Below are positions 25,096 to 33,157 of a stretch of DNA of 64,000 nucleotides, piece by piece; position 1 is the first letter of the stretch; each line of letters opens with the position of its first letter. The stretch is from Lysobacter ciconiae. GTDB lineage: Bacteria; Pseudomonadota; Gammaproteobacteria; Xanthomonadales; Xanthomonadaceae. A program made the translations under genes and the position numbers. Location: the NCBI RefSeq assembly GCF_015209725.1, contig NZ_CP063656.1:913001-977000 (forward strand), given 5' to 3'. Below the pieces are notes generated by a model. The model was not told the origin of the DNA, did no database searches, and was given only the letters and a program-made list of their open reading frames with translations.

Positions 25096-26786
25096 ACGTC
25101 GCGGCGGTATCGGCCTTCGGCGTTGATGGCGTGCCATAACGGCCCACCTGAGATCGACGCCAGGGTGTCCTCCACTGCGGGGGCCATGCCTTTCAGGCTG
25201 CCGCATACGTACACCGATGCGCCCTGTTGCAGCCAGTTCCGGAGGAGTTCGGCGCGTTCGGCGAGCAGGTGCTGCACGTAGCGTGGGGACGCCGCGTCGC
25301 GCGAGAACGCGACGTCCAGCCGCTCGATCTGCCCCGCTCGGTGCCACGCCTTGATGTCGTCGCGGTAGTGGAGGTCGTGCGCGCTGCTGCGTTCGCCGAA
25401 CAGCAGCCAGTTGTTGTGTCGACCGGCTTTGATGCGCTCCTGCAGCAGCGCACGCAGACCGGCCAGGCCAGTGCCGTTGCCGATCAGGATCAGCGGGCAC
25501 GCGTCGTTCGGCGCGTGGAAATTGGCGTTGCGGCGGATGCGCAGATGGATCGCGCCCGGAGCTTCGGCGTATGTCGTCAGCCAGCCGCTTCCGAGGCCGA
25601 GCGCGCCCCGCTCATCACGGGTCTGGCGGACGAGCAGGCGCAGGCAACCTTCGGCCGGGATGGACGCAATGGAGTAGGCGCGGTGGGGCAGGGGAAGGAG
25701 TTCATCGGCGACCTGCTGCGCGCCCTTGCCATGTACGTCTGCGGTCGAAGGCAAGCGGCTGGACGCGAGCAGTTCGGCCAGAGGCAGGCGGCGCTGCACG
25801 TTCCTCGGGCCGGCGGTGACCGGGACACTGCCGTCGAGGCCGGAGGCGGAAAGCCAGTCGCGGACGTGGTCGGCGGGGTTCTGCGGGCCTATTTCGGCCA
25901 CGTCACCGGCCTGCCACCGCAGGTCGCCGGGGCTTTCGGGGGACAGGCGCAGATCGAATACCGGCGCGCCCGGGCTGCCGGCATTGAGGTGCCGACGCTC
26001 ATCCAGTAACCAGCGCGCATAGGCGGGCGGCTCCCAGTCGACCTGGTCGGCGGCACCGCAAAACCGGCCCAACAGGTACTGCCAGTGGCGCAGGGCGCCG
26101 GGATCGCCGTCGTCCACTTCCACCACGTCAAACAGCGGCTGGGCGCCAGCGCCACGGAGCCACTGATCGATCTGGTGGCCAAACGCGCAGAAGTGCTGGT
26201 AGTCGCTGTCCCCCAGAGCGAGAACGCCGTAGCGCAACTGATCCAGGCGCGCAGTGCCGGGCTCCATCGCAGTACGAATGAAGTTGAAGGCCGGGTCGGG
26301 CGCATCCCCTTCGCCTGTGGTGCTGGCGACGAACAGGACCTGTCCGGCTGCACGCAGCGTCGCCAGGTCGAGATCCGCGATGCTGATCAGCTGCGCCGCC
26401 TGTCCGGCTTGTCGCAGAGATAGCGCGGTTCGCGCGGCAAGGGACTCGGCCTGCCCGAACTGGCTGGCATGAACCACCAGCCAGTGCGCCTCGCTGGCGT
26501 CGCCTGTGGAAGCTGTGGCCGAGGCCGCGGACACGGCCGGCCGGCGGTGCGGGCCGCGCAGCAGGCGCACGAAGCCCGCATAGCCTGCAATGACTGCTGC
26601 GGAGCCCAGCAGTGTCGACGTCCGCCATGCGGGGAAGGTCCAGGTGTCGACCTGCCACATCGCCAAGCCAGCGGCGAGTGCGGCGAGGGCGAGGATCAGC
26701 AGGCCGTTGCCGAGCGCTCCGAGCGTCACTGGCGGGCGTTGCGGGAACCCGGGAGCCGATGCGGTTGGTGTCGGAATGCTGTTCAC
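25089..26786 (-). CDS. Membrane-anchored flavodoxin/ferredoxin-NADP reductase-type oxidoreductase
   Basis: A 565-residue protein with a GTG start inside the apbE stop (GTGA). Two membrane helices (about 20-42 and 54-76) are followed by a flavodoxin-like FMN domain (about 100-245; VASTTGEGDAPD loop), then a CysJ-type FAD/NADPH reductase domain with RAYSIAS (FAD) and IGNGTGLAGL (NADP). It ends with the aromatic-terminal VY. It should carry electrons from NADPH through FAD and FMN to a membrane acceptor. In the same unit lie a PepSY membrane protein and a probable flavinylated DUF2271 protein, which are the natural acceptors. Sulfite reduction is unlikely because no cysI partner is present. Confidence 0.85.
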   Translation of the reverse strand: MNSIPTPTASAPGFPQRPPVTLGALGNGLLILALAALAAGLAMWQVDTWTFPAWRTSTLLGSAAVIAGYAGFVRLLRGPHRRPAVSAASATASTGDASEAHWLVVHASQFGQAESLAARTALSLRQAGQAAQLISIADLDLATLRAAGQVLFVASTTGEGDAPDPAFNFIRTAMEPGTARLDQLRYGVLALGDSDYQHFCAFGHQIDQWLRGAGAQPLFDVVEVDDGDPGALRHWQYLLGRFCGAADQVDWEPPAYARWLLDERRHLNAGSPGAPVFDLRLSPESPGDLRWQAGDVAEIGPQNPADHVRDWLSASGLDGSVPVTAGPRNVQRRLPLAELLASSRLPSTADVHGKGAQQVADELLPLPHRAYSIASIPAEGCLRLLVRQTRDERGALGLGSGWLTTYAEAPGAIHLRIRRNANFHAPNDACPLILIGNGTGLAGLRALLQERIKAGRHNNWLLFGERSSAHDLHYRDDIKAWHRAGQIERLDVAFSRDAASPRYVQHLLAERAELLRNWLQQGASVYVCGSLKGMAPAVEDTLASISGGPLWHAINAEGRYRRDVY

Positions 26787-27871
26787 AGCGGTGAGAGTGC
26801 GGCGCGGAATTGCGGAGTCATGCGCGTCTTGAAGCCGTCCCCGTCGTGCCATACGAAGAACGCGGCAAGCTTGCGGCGGCGGGCGTAGTCCCAGCCCTGC
26901 GCGGGACCGAGCACGGTAAGCGCGGTCGCCAGCGCGTCGGCATGCATGCACTCGGCGTGCAGTACCGATACCGACGCCAGGCCATGCGAGACCGGCTGGC
27001 CATTGCGGGGGTCGATGGTGTGCGAGTAACGCCGCCCGTCCTCAGCGAGAAAATGCCGGTAGTCCCCCGAGGTCGCCATGGCCACGCCGTCCAGCGCGAC
27101 CACTGCTTGCGCGGCCGCTGCGTGCTCGTTGAAGTCGGCCGGCGTGGGCTGCTCCACGGCAATCCGCCACGGCGTGCCATCGGGCTTGTGGCCGTGGCTG
27201 CGCAGTTCGCCGCCCACCTCCACCAGGAAAGCCGGCACTTCCTGCGCCAGCAGATAGCGCGTGACCTGGTCGACCGCGTAGCCCTTGGCGATTCCGGACA
27301 GATCCACATACGCGTCGCCCGGCTGGGTCATGACGCCAGAGGCGTCAAGCTTCAGGCGTTGCCAGCCCACGCGTGTCATGGTCCGATCAAGCAACGCGGC
27401 ATCAGGCGCCCTGCGTTCCCCATCCGGCCCGAAACCCCACAGGTTGACCAGCGCGCCGACAGTCGGATCAAACGCGCCGCCGGTGTCCCGGGCCAGTGCC
27501 AATGCGGCGTCCATGACCTGGCGCATTTCCGGCGGCAGCGGCTGTCGGGTGCCGGCGGCAGCGCGATTGAAACGACTCAGGTCGGAACCGGGCTCCCAGG
27601 TGCTCATCTGCGCGACCACGAGGTCGAGTTGCGCCTGCACATCGCGCTGAAGGTCGGGGACCGCCGCCGCATCGGCCTGCAGCCTCACCGACCACGTCGT
27701 GCCCATCGTCAGCCCGTTCATGCTTTGCATCGACTGGGCCGCGGACGGCGCGACCGTCGCCGTCTCCGCTGCCGTCGCTGGAGCCGTCGACGCCAGCCCC
27801 GCGTTTGCACACGCGGCCACAGGCACCACGCAGGCGAGCACCAACGCTGACAGGGCAGTCGCGAGACGCAT
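26783..27871 (-). CDS. apbE: FAD:protein FMN transferase ApbE
   Basis: A 362-residue ApbE-family enzyme with a lipoprotein signal (lipobox VAAC, Cys21), so it should face the periplasm. The mature domain begins with NGLTMGTTWSV and contains YVDLSGIAKGYAVD, EVGGELRSHG and the C-terminal DALATALTVLGP, all family signatures. ApbE transfers FMN from FAD to a Thr or Ser of exported proteins. A suitable target site, SGAT, is present in the DUF2271 protein two genes upstream. Three bases separate it from the DUF4198 gene. Confidence 0.95.
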   Translation of the reverse strand: MRLATALSALVLACVVPVAACANAGLASTAPATAAETATVAPSAAQSMQSMNGLTMGTTWSVRLQADAAAVPDLQRDVQAQLDLVVAQMSTWEPGSDLSRFNRAAAGTRQPLPPEMRQVMDAALALARDTGGAFDPTVGALVNLWGFGPDGERRAPDAALLDRTMTRVGWQRLKLDASGVMTQPGDAYVDLSGIAKGYAVDQVTRYLLAQEVPAFLVEVGGELRSHGHKPDGTPWRIAVEQPTPADFNEHAAAAQAVVALDGVAMATSGDYRHFLAEDGRRYSHTIDPRNGQPVSHGLASVSVLHAECMHADALATALTVLGPAQGWDYARRRKLAAFFVWHDGDGFKTRMTPQFRAALSPL

Positions 27872-27873
27872 GC

Positions 27874-28686
27874 CTACTGCGGCAGCACTTCAAGGGTGGC
27901 GACGTAGCTCAGGCGCCGCTTGCTGGCCTCGGGGAGCGAGGTCAGCTCGTCGGTGCTGGTGGTCTCCAGCCAGTACATGCCCGCGTGCGGCCACTTCACC
28001 TGGAAGTTGCCGTCTGCACCGGTCACCGCCTTGATCTCCTCGGGCTGGTCGCGGTAACGGCTCGCGCCGGGGATGATCTCGACCTCCAGCCCGGCCGCGG
28101 GCTTGCCGTCGAGCAGCAGCTGGAAGGTCGCCGTCTCGCCTGCATACAGGTCATTCGGATGCGTCACCGGGACCATCTCGATGCCCTTGCCAGACGGCTT
28201 GAACACGCTCCTGGTCGGCGAGCCCACCGTGGCGAACGTCTCGACGCTGCCGAGTGACTCGGACACTTCAACGTCGGTCGCGGCGGCCGGAATCCCGGTC
28301 TTGAACTCGGCAGGCGCGCCGCGCCAGCGCTTGTTCTCACCGTCCAGCTGGTACTGCGCGAACATGCCGTGGTTGACCACCGCCAGCTTGTAGGTGCCTT
28401 GCTGGGTCAGCTCGAGATCGAACACGCTGCGGTACTTGCCCGTCGCGCTGTTCTGCGGCGCCACGCGACTGCCGTCGGGCGCGGTGACCTGCAGGCCGTC
28501 CAGGCGCAGCGGCACGTGGTTGAAATAGAACAGGTCGTTGGAAACCGCCGCGTCGACGGTCATCCACGCGCCGGTGTCGGAAAACACGGTGCCGGAGGGG
28601 TGCAGCCAGGTCTTGTGCGCGGAGGCGGCCAATGGCGCCAGGCACAGCGTGAGGGCGGTGGCGATGCCGATGAGCTTGAGGTTCAT
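27874..28686 (-). CDS. DUF4198 periplasmic protein (NikM-like)
   Basis: A 270-residue exported protein. The signal peptide (1-23) ends at ASA, so the mature chain would begin with His (HKTWLHPS), a feature of DUF4198 and NikM-like proteins in which the N-terminal His can bind metal. The domain continues with DLYAGETATFQLLLDGKPAAG, a carbohydrate-binding-like fold with a closing GNFQVKWPHAGMYWLE segment. In this operon it may bind iron or another metal at the outer face; that is inference. A longer frame upstream is ignored because the ATG at 28686 starts the signal peptide. Confidence 0.88.
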   Translation of the reverse strand: MNLKLIGIATALTLCLAPLAASAHKTWLHPSGTVFSDTGAWMTVDAAVSNDLFYFNHVPLRLDGLQVTAPDGSRVAPQNSATGKYRSVFDLELTQQGTYKLAVVNHGMFAQYQLDGENKRWRGAPAEFKTGIPAAATDVEVSESLGSVETFATVGSPTRSVFKPSGKGIEMVPVTHPNDLYAGETATFQLLLDGKPAAGLEVEIIPGASRYRDQPEEIKAVTGADGNFQVKWPHAGMYWLETTSTDELTSLPEASKRRLSYVATLEVLPQ

Positions 28687-28730
28687 TGCGGATTCCTTTG
28701 GGGATCGGTGTGGATGTGGCGAGCGCAGGC

Positions 28731-29285
28731 TCAAGGCGTGATCGAGACGCGCACCTGACCCAGCTCGGAAGTGCCTTTGGCCTTCAACTGCTGCGGGGAC
28801 GAGCCGGGCCAGGTGATGGGCACGCTGACGACTTCGCGGCCGCCGACTTCCCGCGCGGCCTCGATGACCAGTTCGTACTTGCCGGGCGGCAGGCCCTTCA
28901 GCGGCCCTTTTGCGTCGTTGAAGCGCAGCTGGTGCTGTCCGGCCGGGCGCGTCGCGCCGCTTACCCCATCGACGGGCATCGGCGTGGAGCGTCCGCTGCG
29001 GCGCCACCACTGGCGCATGTCCTTCAGCCACTTGCTGCCCTCACCCGCCTTCATCTCGACGTCGTACCAGACCGCCAGGTTGGCGGCGACGCTGTGGTCA
29101 GGCCGCTCCAGCCACATGGCCACGTACGGGCGGTGGTACTCGGACACGTTCAGGCGGGGAATCTCGACGCTGATGTCCAGCTCGGCGGCTGGCAGCGCGG
29201 CGGGCAGGACCAGCATCGCCAACAGCGCGGCTGTGGCGATTGCACGCAAGCGGGCAGGTGGCTTGCTGAAGAGACGGTGCGGCAT
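28731..29285 (-). CDS. DUF2271 periplasmic protein with an ApbE-type flavinylation site
   Basis: A 184-residue exported protein with signal peptide ending at about LPAALPAA (near residue 34). The mature domain is DUF2271: HRPYVAMWLE, then KWLKDMRQWWRRSG, then DGVSGATRPAG. The D-x-x-S-G-A-T pattern (Asp106 to Thr112) matches the site where ApbE couples FMN in NqrC/RnfG-type proteins, and apbE is in the same operon. I infer that it carries covalent FMN and acts as a periplasmic electron carrier. It lies between the PepSY protein and the DUF4198 gene. Confidence 0.88.
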   Translation of the reverse strand: MPHRLFSKPPARLRAIATAALLAMLVLPAALPAAELDISVEIPRLNVSEYHRPYVAMWLERPDHSVAANLAVWYDVEMKAGEGSKWLKDMRQWWRRSGRSTPMPVDGVSGATRPAGQHQLRFNDAKGPLKGLPPGKYELVIEAAREVGGREVVSVPITWPGSSPQQLKAKGTSELGQVRVSITP

Positions 29286-29304
29286 CGGGCAGGACCTCTG
29301 GGTG

Positions 29305-29943
29305 TCAATGCATGAAAAGGATGATCAGCATCGCCGGCAGCGCCACGCCGAGGCCGACCATCGGCCAGGTTTTTCCGCGCTGGCGGGAATGCATGTGCAG
29401 CAGCCACAGGCCGGTGAGGGCGAACAGCAGGCACGCCACCGCGAACAGGTCGATGAACCAGCGCCAGGCCGCGCCGGTGTTGCGGCCCTTGTGCAGGTCG
29501 TTGAGCCAAGCGATGACGCCGCGGCTGGTCTGTTCGTACTCCAGCTCGCCGGTGGCGCGGTCGATCGCCAGCCAGGCGTCGCCGCCCGGGCGGGGCAGGG
29601 AGACATAGACTTCGTCGGCGGACCACTCGGCGCTGCGGCCCTTGGCAAGGACGTTCATCTCCGTCGCCAGCCAGTCGACGACGCTGGCCGGCAGGGGCGC
29701 CCCCTCGGTGTAATCGCCCGAAAGGCTGCGCAGGACACTCGCCGGCAGCGTGTCGGTGCGGGTGTCCACGCGCGGGGTCGCCTCGATCTGGGCAGCATGG
29801 TTGAGGGTGATGCCGGTGGCCGAAAACACCAGCAAGGCCGCCAGGCTGACGGCCGCGCTCATCCAGTGCCATCGGTGCAGCGTCTTCAGCCACCAGCCCC
29901 GGGTGGAGCTGGCGCTGCTGGTGGTTGTGGCAGTGGCGGTCAT
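29305..29943 (-). CDS. PepSY-associated transmembrane protein
   Basis: A 212-residue inner-membrane protein of the PepSY-associated TM family, PiuB-like but short. Helices at about 28-50, 150-175 and 190-211 enclose a periplasmic PepSY domain. Several His residues (LHRWHW, TLNHAAQ, LNDLHKGR, LLHMHSRQ) lie at helix ends, where this family is thought to bind heme. The ATG at 29943 is chosen because the upstream ATG falls inside the promoter and Fur-like site. It is the first gene of the five-gene operon and the likely transmembrane electron conduit. Confidence 0.87.
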   Translation of the reverse strand: MTATATTTSSASSTRGWWLKTLHRWHWMSAAVSLAALLVFSATGITLNHAAQIEATPRVDTRTDTLPASVLRSLSGDYTEGAPLPASVVDWLATEMNVLAKGRSAEWSADEVYVSLPRPGGDAWLAIDRATGELEYEQTSRGVIAWLNDLHKGRNTGAAWRWFIDLFAVACLLFALTGLWLLHMHSRQRGKTWPMVGLGVALPAMLIILFMH

Positions 29944-29977
29944 GGAGTCGCGGTCACCGGGATTGGCACGATCGGCA

Positions 29978-30006
29978 ATCATATTGCAGATGAGAATCAG
30001 TCGCAA
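29978..30006 (-). promoter_or_regulatory. Fur-controlled promoter of the PepSY-reductase operon
   Basis: On the minus strand a -35 TTGCGA (30001-30006) and a -10 TATGAT (29978-29983) are exactly 17 bases apart, about 35 bases above the PepSY ATG. The spacer holds TGAGAATCAGTCGCA (29991-30005), matching 13 of 15 positions of the xanthomonad-style Fur palindrome TGAGAATCATTCTCA. Fur with Fe2+ should block this promoter. Confidence 0.72.
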
Positions 30007-30036
30007 TTGATCATTCGGCCGGCGTCATGCGCAGGC

Positions 30037-32226
30037 TCAGAAGTCCACGTTCACCGACAGCCACAGGCGCCTGCCGGCCTCGCTGGTGCTGCGGGTGTTG
30101 GCGTAGGCCACGGTGCCGTTGTCGTCATACGGCAGGTAGTCGACGAAGTCCTTGTCGAACAGGTTGTACACCGCCGCGTTGAGGCTGATCGCGTCGGTCA
30201 CCCGGTAGCGCCCGCCCAGGTGGAACTGGGAGTAGGGCTTGTAGTCGCCCAGCTGGTCCTGCGCGGCGCCCGCACCCCGGTAGCGCGCGCTGCGGTACTC
30301 GCCGCGCAGGTACAGGGCCAGCGCGTCGGTCGCCTGCCAGTTCACGCTGCCGTTGAGCAGGTTCCTGGGCGTGTTGGTCAAGGGCGTGCCGTTGCCGCTG
30401 CCGCTTTTCTGCTCGCTGTCGGTGCGGGTGTAGTTGAGTTGCAGCTTCCATGCCTCGGCCAGCGGAACCTGCAGGGCGAATTCCGCGCCGCGGGTCACGG
30501 CCTTGTCGATGTTGACGGTCTGGCCCAGCGTCGCCGAGCGCGGAAACCAGCCCACGTCGACGCAGCTTGAGCCGGAGAAGTCCGCGGCGTTGTACGCGGC
30601 CTGGCTGAGCCCGAATGCGCAGTTGGCTACCGGCGTGCCGCTGGCGATCTTGTCGCTGAAATCGTTGTTGAACACGGTCAGGCTGGAGCTGAAGCCGTTG
30701 TCGGCCGCGTAATACACGCCCAGCTCGGTGGTGGCGCTGGTTTCCGGCTTCAGCGTCGGGGTGCCGATTAGCGGGATGGTGCCTTGGCCGCCGAAGCCCT
30801 TGATGCCCGCGGTCAGGTCCTCGATGTTGGGCGAACGGTAGCCTTCGCTGTAGCCGCCCTTCACCACCCAGTTCGCGTTGGCGTTCCAGACCAGGTACGC
30901 ACGCGGACTGAGGTGGCTGCCAAAGGTGCTGTGGTCGTCGTGGCGCGCGCCGACGGTGAGGTTCAGCGCGTCGTTGATGCTCCACTCGTTTTCGGCGAAC
31001 AGCGCCCACTGGTGGAACTGGAAGGCGTCGCTGGCCACGCCGTCGACCAGTCTAGCGTCCAGGTACTGGCCACCGACGGTCAGCTTGTTGCTGCCGATGT
31101 CGGTCACCAGTTTGGTGTCGAAGACGCGATTGCGGTTTTCCAGCTCGCGCGGGCTGCCGGCGCCCGCCGTGCCGGCCGGCAGCAGCCGCCCGATCGTCTC
31201 GGTGGTGGTTTGCTGCAGGCTGCTCTCAAGTGCGCCCAAGTCGTAGCGCGCATCCCACGCCAGGGTGGCCTGGTCGCGGTTGAAGCGCAGGCTCGGGGCG
31301 TATCCGCCGGCGCCCAGGGTGCCCATCTGGCCGGTGCTGTTGTCGTACTCCTGGCGTCCGCTGGTGACGTCCAGCCACAGGTCGTGGTCGTCCGATGGCG
31401 TCAGCGCCAGCCGCGCGCCCACGTTGTGGCTGTCGTAGCTGACCGGGTTGGCGCCCATCCAGGGGACGATCTCCTCGCCGTCCAGGTCGGTATACGCAAT
31501 GTCGGAGGCGTCGCGCTTGAACCAGCCCCCGCGCAGCGACAGGCCGAGCAGGTCGTGAACCAGTGGACCGTCAATGAAAAAGTTCGCGCCATACAGGTTG
31601 CCGAAGGACGAATCCTCCTGACGGGTGGTCTCCAACCCGACCGAGCCTGCCCATGCCGCGCCGACCTTGCGGGTGATGATGTTGATCACCCCGCCCATCG
31701 CATCCGATCCGTACAGGGTCGACATCGGGCCGCGGATCACCTCGATGCGGTCGATCGCCGACATCGGCGGGATGAAGTTGTTCGCGGTGTTGCCAAAATT
31801 GTTCGGCGCGACGTTGCCGGAGGTGTTCTGGCGGCGGCCATCGATCAGCACCAGGGTGTAGCTGGACGGCATGCCGCGCAGGCTGATCTGGGGCGCGCCG
31901 GTCTTGTCCACGCCGACCCCGATGTCCACGCCTTCCACGTTCACCAGCGCGTCTGCCAGGCTGTGGATGGGCTGCTGGACCAGTTCCTCGCGGGTGAGCA
32001 CGGTGATGCTGGCCGGCGCCTCGCGCACCATCTGCTCGAAGCCGGCGGCGGTGACGACGACCGCATCCAGATCGATGGGACCGGCCGTGGCCGCGTCGCC
32101 GGCAACTCCGGCCGCTGCACTGGCGATGAGCGGAGACGACAGGGCAAGCAGCAGCGCCAGTCCAAGGCCGGCACGACGGTGATGGGCAAGGGGTGAGATG
32201 GAACGGTTCGGACGGGGCGCGGTCAT
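30037..32226 (-). CDS. TonB-dependent outer-membrane receptor, FepA/CirA-like
   Basis: A 729-residue receptor. A signal peptide (about 1-38) is followed by a TonB box-like DLDAVVVTAAG, the plug domain (APASITVLTREEL, RGMPSSYTLVLIDGRR, IEVIRGPMSTLYGSDAMGGVINIITRK), then a 22-strand barrel ending in NVDF with the terminal Phe needed for insertion. The plug sequence is close to catecholate siderophore and colicin I receptors (FepA, CirA, VctA). Two Cys in one long loop (near VANC and GSSC) could form an extracellular disulfide. It has its own Fur-like promoter and precedes the reductase operon, which points to iron uptake coupled to reduction. Confidence 0.92.
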   Translation of the reverse strand: MTAPRPNRSISPLAHHRRAGLGLALLLALSSPLIASAAAGVAGDAATAGPIDLDAVVVTAAGFEQMVREAPASITVLTREELVQQPIHSLADALVNVEGVDIGVGVDKTGAPQISLRGMPSSYTLVLIDGRRQNTSGNVAPNNFGNTANNFIPPMSAIDRIEVIRGPMSTLYGSDAMGGVINIITRKVGAAWAGSVGLETTRQEDSSFGNLYGANFFIDGPLVHDLLGLSLRGGWFKRDASDIAYTDLDGEEIVPWMGANPVSYDSHNVGARLALTPSDDHDLWLDVTSGRQEYDNSTGQMGTLGAGGYAPSLRFNRDQATLAWDARYDLGALESSLQQTTTETIGRLLPAGTAGAGSPRELENRNRVFDTKLVTDIGSNKLTVGGQYLDARLVDGVASDAFQFHQWALFAENEWSINDALNLTVGARHDDHSTFGSHLSPRAYLVWNANANWVVKGGYSEGYRSPNIEDLTAGIKGFGGQGTIPLIGTPTLKPETSATTELGVYYAADNGFSSSLTVFNNDFSDKIASGTPVANCAFGLSQAAYNAADFSGSSCVDVGWFPRSATLGQTVNIDKAVTRGAEFALQVPLAEAWKLQLNYTRTDSEQKSGSGNGTPLTNTPRNLLNGSVNWQATDALALYLRGEYRSARYRGAGAAQDQLGDYKPYSQFHLGGRYRVTDAISLNAAVYNLFDKDFVDYLPYDDNGTVAYANTRSTSEAGRRLWLSVNVDF

Positions 32227-32361
32227 GATCTGGAAGGGATTCCCATAGGACGTGCAAGGCGAAGCCGCCGGCTTTTGTCGGCGAGAGCGCTAGCGGAAAG
32301 GTGGTGAAATTTGCAGCGCGTGGGGCGGTAACGAAGGCGCCGCTGTTTCATGAACAGGGCC

Positions 32362-32391
32362 ATCGTAGATGATAATGGTTCTCAGTTGCAA
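32362..32391 (-). promoter_or_regulatory. Fur-like promoter of the TonB receptor
   Basis: The minus strand reads -35 TTGCAA (32386-32391), an 18-base spacer and -10 TACGAT (32362-32367). The spacer contains, on the plus strand, TGATAATGGTTCTCA (32370-32384), matching 13 of 15 positions of the classical Fur core TGATAATGATTATCA. The receptor ATG lies about 136 bases downstream, leaving a long untranslated leader. Confidence 0.65.
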
Positions 32392-32452
32392 GCGTTGCAG
32401 GCGTGGCGAGCGCCATCCCTTCGCCTCACGGCCGCGCAGCCGTCGGCTCGGC

Positions 32453-33145
32453 TCAGGTTTCCGCCCAGCGCCGGAGCAGGTTGTGATAGACGCCGGTGAG
32501 CTGCAGCAACGCAGCGGCATCCGCGCCCGACGCGGTCAGGGACTGGATCGCCGTGTCCATCTCGAACAGCATCCGGCGCTGGGCATCGTCGCGGATCAGG
32601 CTCTGGATCCAGAAAAACGCGGCCAGCCGGGCGCCCCGCGTCACCGGCTCGACCATGTGCAGGCTGCTCGACGGATACAGGATCAGGTCACCGGCGGGCA
32701 GCTTCACTTCGTGCGTGCCGTAGGTGTCGTGGATCACCAGCTGGCCGCCGTCGTACTCGTCGGGTTCGGACAGGAACAGCGTGCACGAGATGTCGGTGCG
32801 CATCGTCGCGGCGACCTGCCCCGGCGGGGCGGCCGGGGTCATCACCGCGCCGTCGACGTGGAGGCCGTAGGTGCCGCCGCCCTGGTAGCAGTTGAAACGC
32901 GGCGGCAGCGCACGCAGGGGCAGGGCGGCGGCGAAATACAGCGGGCTGGCGGCGAGTGCGGCAGTGACGAGCTGCCCCAACTCGTGTCGCACCGGCGAGC
33001 CATCGGGCAACTGCAGGTTGCGCTTGACCCCGGCGCCCTGGGGGCCGACGGTCTCGCGGCCATCGGTCCAGGCGGCGCCTTCCAGCGTCTTGCGGATCCG
33101 GGACAGGGACGCGTCGTCCAGTACGCCGGGGACATGCAACAGCAT
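32453..33145 (-). CDS. piuC: PiuC/YbiX-type Fe(II)/2-oxoglutarate hydroxylase
   Basis: A 230-residue PKHD-type dioxygenase. The iron ligands are His96 and Asp98 in GLHVDGA and His163 in SSLHMVEPV, and Arg173 is placed to bind 2-oxoglutarate. It sits 12 bases after a Fiu-like receptor, the same pair as fiu-ybiX in E. coli and piuA-piuC in Pseudomonas. Its substrate is not firmly known; the pairing suggests action on a siderophore or its product. Co-transcription from the Fur-like promoter upstream of fiu is expected. Confidence 0.92.
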   Translation of the reverse strand: MLLHVPGVLDDASLSRIRKTLEGAAWTDGRETVGPQGAGVKRNLQLPDGSPVRHELGQLVTAALAASPLYFAAALPLRALPPRFNCYQGGGTYGLHVDGAVMTPAAPPGQVAATMRTDISCTLFLSEPDEYDGGQLVIHDTYGTHEVKLPAGDLILYPSSSLHMVEPVTRGARLAAFFWIQSLIRDDAQRRMLFEMDTAIQSLTASGADAAALLQLTGVYHNLLRRWAET

Positions 33146-33157
33146 CGCGGGCTCCGA

